From the NCBI GenBank assembly GCA_002368955.1, contig DFDY01000027.1, positions 1 to 10,866 on the forward strand: a stretch of DNA of 10,866 nt. The letters are read 5' to 3'. The DNA comes from Bacteroidales bacterium UBA3816. Its GTDB lineage: Bacteria; Bacteroidota; Bacteroidia; Bacteroidales; P3. A program made the position numbers and the translations under genes. The notes beneath the pieces are model-generated. The model did not search any database. It was not told the DNA's origin and worked only from the letters and a program-made list of their open reading frames with translations. This document shows positions 1 through 5,130 of this stretch, piece after piece. How positions within the stretch are numbered: position 1 is the stretch's first letter; the number at the start of each line of letters is the position of its first letter.

Positions 1-1
1 C

Positions 2-595
2 GGCTACTTCGTCCTCCCCTACACCATGCAGAACTACCTCAGCGACCAGATTTACGTGGGCAAGATCAGTGCCGACACCCCCGAGTTCGACAAAGCCGAA
101 CAGGATGTTCGCGACCGCATCAACAAACTCTTCGAGGTAGGTCAGAAGGCAGCTCCCGGCACCGCCAAGACCGTCGATCATTTCCACAAAGCCCTCGGCC
201 ACATCATGTGGGAGTATGTAGGCATGGCCCGCAACACCGAGAGCCTCACCACCGCCAAGAGACTGGTGGCCGAACTGGAAGAGGAATTCTGGAAAGAAGT
301 CTCCATCCCCGGCAAGAACGAGGAGATGAACCCCGAACTGGAGAAAGGACTGCGCCTGGCCGACTACTTCGAACTGGCCCGACTGATGATTCAGGACGCC
401 ATGCACCGCGAAGAGAGCTGCGGCGGCCACTTCCGCACCGAGCACCAGACCGAGGACGGCGAAACCCAGCGCGACGACGAGCACTTCATGTATGTGGGTG
501 CTTGGGAGTACCAGGGCCACGACGTCCCCGAGGTCATGAGCAAGGAAGACCTCCACTACGAATACATCCAGATTGCAAAACGTAATTACAAATAA
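2..595 (+). CDS. frdA/sdhA: Fumarate reductase/succinate dehydrogenase flavoprotein subunit, C-terminal part (5' truncated by window)
   Basis: The catalytic FAD subunit of membrane-bound complex II interconverts succinate and fumarate on the cytoplasmic face of the inner membrane. In anaerobic Bacteroidetes it usually acts as the fumarate reductase of the succinate/propionate pathway. The frame is open from the window's left edge, so only the last ~197 residues are present of a protein usually ~640-660 long; the internal ATG at 26 is not the start. Visible is the helical C-terminal domain with HREESCGGHFRTEH (codons at about 403-444), the equivalent of the ESRGAH(F/Y)R motif near the end of FrdA/SdhA, followed by the RDDEHFMYVGAW segment. 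The iron-sulfur subunit gene follows after 49 nt on the same strand. This arrangement suggests the usual cytochrome b - flavoprotein - FeS order, with the cytochrome b gene off the left edge. Family assignment is firm; the direction of catalysis is inferred from the lineage. Confidence 0.93.
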   Translation, partial: GYFVLPYTMQNYLSDQIYVGKISADTPEFDKAEQDVRDRINKLFEVGQKAAPGTAKTVDHFHKALGHIMWEYVGMARNTESLTTAKRLVAELEEEFWKEVSIPGKNEEMNPELEKGLRLADYFELARLMIQDAMHREESCGGHFRTEHQTEDGETQRDDEHFMYVGAWEYQGHDVPEVMSKEDLHYEYIQIAKRNYK

Positions 596-644
596 CATGT
601 AGTTCGTGTCAAATCACTTTAAACTTCATAAAATATACTGAAAA

Positions 645-1406
645 ATGAATTTCACACTACATATATGGCGTCAGGAGAATGCCCGTGCCAAGGGCCATTT
701 CGAGACCTACAAGGTCGAAAACATCTCCACCGAGTGTTCCTTCCTTGAGATGCTCGACATCCTCAACGAGAAACTGCTCAACGACCACATTGCCCACCCC
801 GTCTGCTTCGACAACGACTGCCGTGAGGGCATCTGCGGCATGTGTGGTCTGTACATCAACGGCCGTCCCCACGGCAACGACGACGGCATCACCACTTGCC
901 AACTCCACATGCGCAAGTTCAACGACGGCGACGACATCTGGATTGAACCCTGGCGTGCCAAACCCTTCCCCGTCATCCGCGACCTCGTGGTAGACCGCAC
1001 CGCCTTCGACAAAATCATCCAGAGCGGCGGCTACATCAGCACCACCACCGGAGGCGTGCCCGATGCCAACAGCATCCTCATCCCCAAGCACAAAGCCGAC
1101 ATGGCCATGGATGCCGCTGCCTGCATTGGTTGCGGAGCCTGCGTGGCTGCCTGCAAGAATGCCAGCGCCATGCTCTTCGTCAGTGCCAAGGTCAGCCACC
1201 TCGCCCTTCTTCCCCAGGGTCAGATCGAAGCTGCCGACCGTGTGCGCAAGATGGTCTGCAAGATGGACGAACTCGGATTTGGTGCCTGCACCAACACTTA
1301 CGCCTGCGAAGCCGAGTGTCCCAAGCAAATCAAACGTCAGAACATCGCCCGACTCAACCGCCAGTGGATTGGCTCAGGCTTTGGTCGCGACCGCAAGCAG
1401 GACTAA
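645..1406 (+). CDS. frdB/sdhB: Fumarate reductase/succinate dehydrogenase iron-sulfur subunit
   Basis: This is the electron-transfer subunit of complex II, passing electrons between the quinone/heme b membrane anchor and the FAD subunit. The 253 residues match the family length. All cluster ligands are present: 2Fe-2S at C59, C64, C67 and C85 (DCREGICGMCG, then TTCQ); 4Fe-4S at C160, C163, C166 and C225 (CIGCGAC, then CP); 3Fe-4S at C170, C215 and C221. The spacing follows E. coli FrdB, except for a loop six residues longer before the fourth 2Fe-2S cysteine (HGNDDG region). The ATG at 645 is used because the protein begins directly with the N-terminal beta-strand (FTLHIWRQ) and the upstream spacer is A/T-rich without a Shine-Dalgarno site. 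It lies 49 nt after the flavoprotein gene, is probably cotranscribed with it, and is followed by an intrinsic terminator at 1438. Confidence 0.95.
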   Translation: MNFTLHIWRQENARAKGHFETYKVENISTECSFLEMLDILNEKLLNDHIAHPVCFDNDCREGICGMCGLYINGRPHGNDDGITTCQLHMRKFNDGDDIWIEPWRAKPFPVIRDLVVDRTAFDKIIQSGGYISTTTGGVPDANSILIPKHKADMAMDAAACIGCGACVAACKNASAMLFVSAKVSHLALLPQGQIEAADRVRKMVCKMDELGFGACTNTYACEAECPKQIKRQNIARLNRQWIGSGFGRDRKQD

Positions 1407-1437
1407 ACAGTCTTACGCTACAAAGAATTTATCGTAG

Positions 1438-1474
1438 AAAGGATGCCGCCGTCGAGTGGCATCCTTTCTTTTTT
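1438..1474 (+). terminator. Intrinsic terminator after the complex II operon
   Basis: A perfect 10-bp stem (AAAGGATGCC at 1438-1447 with GGCATCCTTT at 1458-1467) has a 10-nt loop and is followed by a T-rich run (CTTTTTT, 1468-1474). It lies 31 nt after the iron-sulfur subunit stop codon and separates this operon from the metK transcript. Confidence 0.9.
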
Positions 1475-1503
1475 GATTATATCAAATATTCTTTGTATCT
1501 TTG
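1472..1503 (+). promoter_or_regulatory. Bacteroidetes-type promoter for the metK transcript
   Basis: TTTG at 1472-1475 and TATCTTTG at 1496-1503 match the known Bacteroides -33 (TTTG) and -7 (TAnnTTTG) elements, separated by 20 nt, within the usual range. The predicted transcription start is near 1509-1511, directly before the riboswitch-like hairpin. The -33 element overlaps the T-run of the preceding terminator, so the two transcription units are packed without spare sequence. Confidence 0.8.
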
Positions 1504-1510
1504 CAGACGC

Positions 1511-1565
1511 AAAGTGGACAGATTTGTAATGATTGCAACCACTGAAAAATAATGCTAAATACATG
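1511..1565 (+). promoter_or_regulatory. Candidate SAM-II riboswitch aptamer in the metK leader
   Basis: This short H-type pseudoknot candidate sits at the predicted 5' end of the metK message. P1 is AGTGG (1513-1517) with CCACT (1539-1543). The loop holds GATTT (1521-1525), seven nt, then TTGCAA (1533-1538), the same order and spacing I recall for the SAM-II aptamer of known structure. Downstream of P1 comes an A-rich linker and GCTAAA (1554-1559), the other SAM-II hallmark. Pseudoknot pairs are GC 1535-1536 with GC 1554-1555, and ATG 1529-1531 with CAT 1562-1564. The latter replaces the CC/GG pairs of the reference, a compensatory change. SAM-II normally represses translation of methionine/SAM genes when SAM binds. 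Here the gene downstream makes SAM, which fits feedback control. Differences are two extra nt between P1 and GATTT and a linker one nt shorter. The comparison is from memory; no covariance search was run. Confidence 0.68.
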
Positions 1566-1637
1566 ATTTTCAAAACTTCAATCACACTCTTCCCCCTCTT
1601 TGCTTTTTTATGTTCGGCAGGGCAAAACCTGTCCTAA
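1563..1637 (+). CDS. Small leader ORF (24 aa, signal-peptide-like) between the riboswitch candidate and metK
   Basis: ATG at 1563 to TAA at 1635 encodes 24 residues with one early lysine, a hydrophobic core (ITLFPLFAFL) and a polar end (CSAGQNLS). It looks like a Sec signal peptide that stops just after a possible signal peptidase I site (SAG|QN). No methionine codon other than the start is present, so it is not a Met-type attenuator peptide. Its ATG overlaps the 3' strand of the proposed SAM-II pseudoknot. A small 6-bp hairpin (1616-1621 with 1628-1633, one G-U pair) lies at its end, and metK begins 31 nt after its stop. It may be a regulatory upstream ORF coupled to metK, a remnant of a lost secreted protein gene, or chance. 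Translation cannot be judged from sequence alone. Confidence 0.4.
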   Translation: MIFKTSITLFPLFAFLCSAGQNLS

Positions 1638-1668
1638 TTAATAACAAACATCAAAAAAGTAAACTGCT

Positions 1669-2925
1669 ATGAGCTATTTTTTCACATCTGAATCGGTCTC
1701 TGAAGGCCATCCCGACAAAATTGCCGACCAAATCTCTGATGCCCTCCTCGACGAGTTCCTCCGTCGCGACCCCGAGAGCCACGTAGCCTGCGAGACCATG
1801 GTCACCACCGGCCTCGTCGTCCTCAGCGGCGAAGTCACCTGCAAAGGCTATGTCGAAATAGCCGACACCGTGCGCGACGTCATCCGCAACATTGGCTACA
1901 CCAAGGGCGAGTACAAATTCGAGGCCGAGTCCTGCGGGGTCCTCTCCACCATCCACGGCCAGAGTTGCGACATCAATCGTGGCGTAGTCCGCGCCAAAGC
2001 CGAAGAGCAGGGAGCCGGCGACCAAGGCATGATGTTCGGCTATGCCGTCAACGAAACACCCGAATTCATGCCCCTGCCCATCACCCTTGCCCACATCTTC
2101 CTGCAAGAGCTGACCAAGATACGCAAAGAAGGCCGCCTGATGAAATACCTCCGTCCCGATGCCAAGAGCCAGATAACCATCGAGTACAGCGACGAGGGCA
2201 AACCCCTGCGCGTGGCCGCCATCGTCCTCTCCACCCAGCACGACGACTTCGACGAAGAGGAAAAAATGCTGGCCAAAATCAAGCAAGATGTCAGGCGCAT
2301 CCTCATACCGCGTGTCATGAACCGGCTGAGCGAGGCCAACCGCAACCTCTTTTCAGGCCGTGACTATAAACTCTACGTCAACCCCACCGGCAAATTTGTC
2401 ATCGGTGGTCCCCACGGCGACACCGGTCTCACCGGGCGCAAAATCATCGTAGACACCTATGGGGGCCGTGGCGCCCACGGCGGTGGAGCCTTCTCGGGCA
2501 AAGACCCCTCCAAAGTCGACCGCTCGGCCGCCTATGCCACCCGCCACATAGCCAAGAATATGGTGGCCGCAGGACTCTGCGACGAGGCACTGGTGCATGT
2601 GGCCTATGCCATCGGCATGGCCGAACCCGTGGGCTTCTACGTCAACACTTTCGGCACCAGCCATGTCCACATGCACGACGGCGAAATCGCCCAAAAGCTC
2701 CACACCCTCTTCGACATGCGCCCCTACGCCATCATCGAGCGTTTCGGCCTCAAGTACCCCATCTACCGCCCCACCGCCGCCTACGGTCACATTGGCCGTG
2801 ACCCCTTCCGCGACGTGGTGACACTCTACGACCCGCAAGGCAACGAATACCAGCAGGAGGTGCAATTCTTCGGCTGGGAGCTGCTGGATATGGTCGACCC
2901 CATCAAGAAAGCCTTCGGCCTATAA
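1669..2925 (+). CDS. metK: S-adenosylmethionine synthetase (methionine adenosyltransferase)
   Basis: MetK makes S-adenosylmethionine from ATP and methionine, releasing phosphate and pyrophosphate; it is a cytoplasmic homotetramer in characterised members. The N-terminus carries the methionine/ATP site FTSESVSEGHPDKIADQIS with H14, D16 and K17. The signature GAGDQG is at 115-120 and the glycine-rich phosphate-binding signature GGGAFSGKD at 271-279. The 418 residues exceed the ~384 of E. coli; the extra length, including a segment around 185-230 (FDEEEKM to ANRNLFSG), is typical of Bacteroidetes MetK as I know it. The start at 1669 is supported by the canonical N-terminus and an A-rich leader (TCAAAAAAGTAAA). 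It is transcribed from the promoter at 1472 through a ~160-nt leader with a SAM-II-like element. A lipoprotein gene follows 46 nt downstream without its own visible promoter. Confidence 0.97.
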   Translation: MSYFFTSESVSEGHPDKIADQISDALLDEFLRRDPESHVACETMVTTGLVVLSGEVTCKGYVEIADTVRDVIRNIGYTKGEYKFEAESCGVLSTIHGQSCDINRGVVRAKAEEQGAGDQGMMFGYAVNETPEFMPLPITLAHIFLQELTKIRKEGRLMKYLRPDAKSQITIEYSDEGKPLRVAAIVLSTQHDDFDEEEKMLAKIKQDVRRILIPRVMNRLSEANRNLFSGRDYKLYVNPTGKFVIGGPHGDTGLTGRKIIVDTYGGRGAHGGGAFSGKDPSKVDRSAAYATRHIAKNMVAAGLCDEALVHVAYAIGMAEPVGFYVNTFGTSHVHMHDGEIAQKLHTLFDMRPYAIIERFGLKYPIYRPTAAYGHIGRDPFRDVVTLYDPQGNEYQQEVQFFGWELLDMVDPIKKAFGL

Positions 2926-2971
2926 TTGTCGCAACCCAAGAACCCAATAATTTAAAAACAACAATATAGAA

Positions 2972-3607
2972 ATGAAAAAGACTCTCCTACTCATGGCCAC
3001 CGCCGCACTGCTTGCCGCTGGTTGCCAGTGCAAACAAGAGCCCACGGCCACCCCTGCCGAAACCGTCATGGCCAACATCCTGCAGCGCAAAAGTGTCCGT
3101 TCCTACACCTCCGACACCATTCCCGCCGAGGTGATGGAGAACCTGCTGCGTGCCGCCATGGCCGCCCCTTCGGGTCGCAACCTTCAGCCCTGGAGCTTTG
3201 TCGTCCTGACCGACAAGAGCCAGTACGACAGCATCTTTGGTGACAATTTCAACATGCGCATGTTCAAGGCCTCTGCCACAGTAGTGGTCGTTTGCGCCGA
3301 TACCACGGCCATGATGCCACCGCGCGACAACCGCGATGCCGCCCCCGTCCGCCAGCCCAACCACCTGTGGCGCGACGACATGGGAGCCGTGACCGAGAAC
3401 CTCCTGCTGGCCGCCGAAGCCCACGGCCTGGGTGCCTGCTGGACGGCCTGCTATCCTTACCCTGACCGTATGGACCCTGTCCGCAAAGCCCTGGAACTTC
3501 CCGTAACCGTGGTGCCCTACTGCGTAGTACCTATCGGCTATCCCGCTGGCTCCGAGCAGCCCAAAGACAAATGGGACCCCAACCGCATCCACTACGGCCG
3601 TTGGTAG
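2972..3607 (+). CDS. Nitroreductase-family lipoprotein
   Basis: This is a predicted FMN-dependent NAD(P)H oxidoreductase of the nitroreductase fold, anchored outside the cytoplasm. Residues 1-18 form a lipoprotein signal peptide (KK, hydrophobic core, lipobox LAAGC with C18 as the lipidated residue), then a polar linker (QCKQEPTATP). The fold follows from ~31: RKSVRSYT at 39-46 (the phosphate-binding R-S-x-R motif), APSGRNLQPW at 65-74, and HGLGACWTACYP at 151-162, ending with VPIGYP at 187-192. The ~190-residue mature part is a full-length domain. Most family members are cytoplasmic because FMN and NAD(P)H are there, so an exported one raises the question of its electron donor. It lies 46 nt after metK with no TAnnTTTG box between, so it is probably cotranscribed, and a terminator follows. 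The substrate cannot be predicted. Confidence 0.87.
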   Translation: MKKTLLLMATAALLAAGCQCKQEPTATPAETVMANILQRKSVRSYTSDTIPAEVMENLLRAAMAAPSGRNLQPWSFVVLTDKSQYDSIFGDNFNMRMFKASATVVVVCADTTAMMPPRDNRDAAPVRQPNHLWRDDMGAVTENLLLAAEAHGLGACWTACYPYPDRMDPVRKALELPVTVVPYCVVPIGYPAGSEQPKDKWDPNRIHYGRW

Positions 3608-3630
3608 CAAGCAAATAACACCCAAAGCAC

Positions 3631-3678
3631 AAATCGCTTGGCACGCTCCCCTACAGCTGCCAAGCGATTTCTCTTTTA
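3631..3678 (+). terminator. Intrinsic terminator of the metK - nitroreductase transcript
   Basis: A perfect 13-bp stem (AAATCGCTTGGCA at 3631-3643 with its complement at 3658-3670) can be extended by GCT/AGC across a one-base bulge. It is followed by CTCTTTT. It lies 24 nt after the nitroreductase stop codon. Confidence 0.88.
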
Positions 3679-3776
3679 GTGCCCACGTCAGACGATTGAA
3701 AAAGTCACTGAAAGCATCTTTCAAAATAACTGTCGGCAGGTCGACTCTATCAAGGCCGCTCTTCAATCGCTAGTTC
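3679..3776. other. Intergenic spacer between convergent transcripts
   Basis: About 100 nt lie between the terminator of the metK unit and that of the minus-strand aat operon. I see no ORF with a credible product, tRNA or promoter box. There is an 8-bp inverted repeat (CGATTGAA at 3693, TTCAATCG at 3762), 61 nt apart and of no clear meaning. Confidence 0.5.
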
Positions 3777-3819
3777 TAAAAAACCTCACCGCTTCCAACC
3801 CGACAATAGAGCGGCGAGG
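3777..3819 (-). terminator. Intrinsic terminator of the phosphatase - aat operon
   Basis: Read on the minus strand, CCTCGCCGCT (3819-3810) pairs with AGCGGTGAGG (3793-3784) in a 10-bp stem with one G-U pair and a 16-nt loop, followed by six T's (3783-3778). It lies ~50 nt after the aat stop codon. Confidence 0.83.
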
Positions 3820-3871
3820 AAACGAGTTGGTAACGTGCCAGATGCGGAGCGGATGATTGGAAGAAGGCTCG

Positions 3872-4567
3872 TCACTGGTTAAGGAGAGCCCAATTGCCGA
3901 TGAGAGTGTTGGCAGAATCGATTTCCGCAAGCATGTCGAGATACTGGCTGCGGGGGATGGGACGCGCTCCGAGGGAGGCCAGGTGGGCTGTCTCCTGCTG
4001 GGCATCGATGAGGCGGAAATGGTGCCTACGGCAGAACTCGACCAGCCGCACAAAAGCCACTTTGGAAGCATCGGACACGGTGTGAAACATGCTCTCGCCA
4101 AAAAAGAAAGGTCCCAAACTGACACCATAGAGCCCTCCCACCAACTTGCCCTCACAGTAGGTCTCAAAGGAGTGGGCAAAACCCAACTCGTGCAGCCGCA
4201 CATAGGCCTGCACCATCTCCTCGGTAATCCAAGTGCCGGCCTGCCCTTGGGCAGTGCGGTCCACATGGGCGCAACTGCGCATGGTCAGCTCAAACTGGGA
4301 GTCGATGCGCACCTCGAACTTGCCCGACCTGACCACTCTTTGAAGACTTTTGCTGTAACGGAACTCATCTAGGAAAAGAACCATGCGGGGATCCAAGGAC
4401 CACCACATAATGGGGTCGTCTTCACTGAACCATGGGAAAATGCCACAGGCATAGGCATTGATAAGCCTGAGGGGTTCCAAGTCGCCCCCGACGGCAATCA
4501 ACCCTTCGGGTTCAGCCTCCTCTGGGTCTGGGAAACCAGGATAGTCTGGGTCAAGACGATAAATCAT
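3872..4567 (-). CDS. aat: Leucyl/phenylalanyl-tRNA-protein transferase
   Basis: Aat attaches Leu or Phe from charged tRNA to proteins with N-terminal Arg or Lys, making N-degrons that ClpS delivers to ClpAP for degradation in the cytoplasm. The 231 residues are a normal full length. Family motifs in order: GLIAVGGDL (22-30), GIFPWF (42-47), WWSLDPR (55-61), GTWITEEM (111-118), GESMF (157-161), LIDAQ (186-190) and HLASLGA (195-201). Two small departures from the common forms are WWSL rather than WWSP, and LIDAQ where E. coli has IDCQ. The start ATG follows the stop of the phosphatase gene with no gap (TAAATG), so translational coupling is likely. No clpS or clpA gene, a frequent neighbour in other bacteria, is present here. 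Confidence 0.95.
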   Translation of the reverse strand: MIYRLDPDYPGFPDPEEAEPEGLIAVGGDLEPLRLINAYACGIFPWFSEDDPIMWWSLDPRMVLFLDEFRYSKSLQRVVRSGKFEVRIDSQFELTMRSCAHVDRTAQGQAGTWITEEMVQAYVRLHELGFAHSFETYCEGKLVGGLYGVSLGPFFFGESMFHTVSDASKVAFVRLVEFCRRHHFRLIDAQQETAHLASLGARPIPRSQYLDMLAEIDSANTLIGNWALLNQ

Positions 4568-5044
4568 TTATCGGGCATTTGCATATTCGTCCAGCAGGGC
4601 TTGACAGCCAAGGAGAATGTCGTTATAGGCAGTCTCAAAGTCGCGGGTGTACCAAGGGTCGGCCACGTCTAGGGTGCGGCCTCCTAGGCGGTTGGGCGCG
4701 ACATGCGACAGCAAAAGGGAAACCTTTCCTTCGGGGTCGCTCGGTATGATACGTCGGAGATTGCGGAGGTTGTAATTCTCCATGAGGATGAGTTGGTCAA
4801 AGTAGTCGTAATCGGCTTTTGTCACCTGCCGGGCACTGTGGCGGGCATCGGCAATGCCGTGGTGGCGGAGGCATTGCAGCGCCTGAGGATAGATGGGGTT
4901 GCCTATCTCCTCGGTGCTGGTGGCGGCAGAGTCAATCTCAAAGCAGTCAGACAGGCCAGCCTGGGCAGCCAATTGTTTGAAGACAAACTCGGCCATCACA
5001 CTGCGGCAGATATTGCCATGACAGATAAAGAGTATCTTATGCAT
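4568..5044 (-). CDS. Low-molecular-weight protein tyrosine phosphatase
   Basis: This cytoplasmic phosphatase of the LMW-PTP family acts on phosphotyrosine proteins; in bacteria these often control tyrosine kinases of polysaccharide export, but no such kinase is nearby, so the target is unknown. The P-loop CHGNICRS at 8-15 contains the nucleophile C8 and R14 (C-x5-R). The general acid is D129 in DPWY (129-132). The 158 residues match the family. An upstream in-frame ATG at 5068 would add eight residues, but it lies inside the predicted -7 box (5073-5066), so it is unlikely to be in the message. The ATG at 5044 gives the normal N-terminus MHKILFICHGN. The gene is first in a two-gene operon with aat. 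It is transcribed divergently from the GH20 gene, from an inverted-repeat promoter region. Confidence 0.93.
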   Translation of the reverse strand: MHKILFICHGNICRSVMAEFVFKQLAAQAGLSDCFEIDSAATSTEEIGNPIYPQALQCLRHHGIADARHSARQVTKADYDYFDQLILMENYNLRNLRRIIPSDPEGKVSLLLSHVAPNRLGGRTLDVADPWYTRDFETAYNDILLGCQALLDEYANAR

Positions 5045-5059
5045 ACTTTTTGTAATTCG

Positions 5060-5100
5060 AAAATGCAAAAATACGAAAAAAAAACGTATTTTTGCATTTT
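5060..5100. promoter_or_regulatory. Perfect inverted repeat with divergent -7 promoter boxes
   Basis: AAAATGCAAAAATACG (5060-5075) and its exact complement CGTATTTTTGCATTTT (5085-5100) flank nine A's (5076-5084). Each arm holds TATTTTTG, a TAnnTTTG -7 box: 5087-5094 pointing right to the GH20 gene and 5073-5066 pointing left to the phosphatase operon. Predicted start sites lie just outside the arms, giving leaders of roughly 30 and 16 nt. Neither has a TTTG at the usual -33 distance; that position falls on the opposite box. Confidence 0.7.
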
Positions 5101-5130
5101 AATACTATGCACAAGCAAACACACCTTTCT

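Noticed and set aside
26..595. Complete 189-residue protein starting at ATG 26
   Set aside because: The frame is open to the left edge and the sequence is the interior of the FrdA/SdhA C-terminal domain, so the ATG is an internal methionine.
1616..1633. Hairpin before metK considered as an attenuator terminator
   Set aside because: The stem is only 6 bp with a G-U pair, and it is followed by CTAATTAATAAC rather than a T-run; T's precede it instead.
1504..1668. SAM-I (S-box) riboswitch in the metK leader
   Set aside because: The leader is too short for the four-way junction and lacks the kink-turn and its conserved purines; the SAM-II pattern fits better.
3693..3769. 8-bp inverted repeat in the convergent spacer
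   Set aside because: Its arms are 61 nt apart, there is no T-run or ORF, and each transcript already has its own strong terminator.
3763..4266. 167-codon minus-strand frame overlapping aat
   Set aside because: It is a shifted frame within aat and runs through the operon's terminator; it has no family motif, while the aat frame has all its signatures.
5045..5068. Upstream ATG that would extend the phosphatase by eight residues
   Set aside because: It lies within the predicted -7 box and before the predicted transcription start; the shorter form begins exactly like other LMW-PTPs.
5092..5130. In-frame TTG and ATG codons upstream of the GH20 start
   Set aside because: The TTG is inside the -7 box. 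The ATG at 5107 would put 8 polar residues before a signal peptide that begins naturally at 5131.
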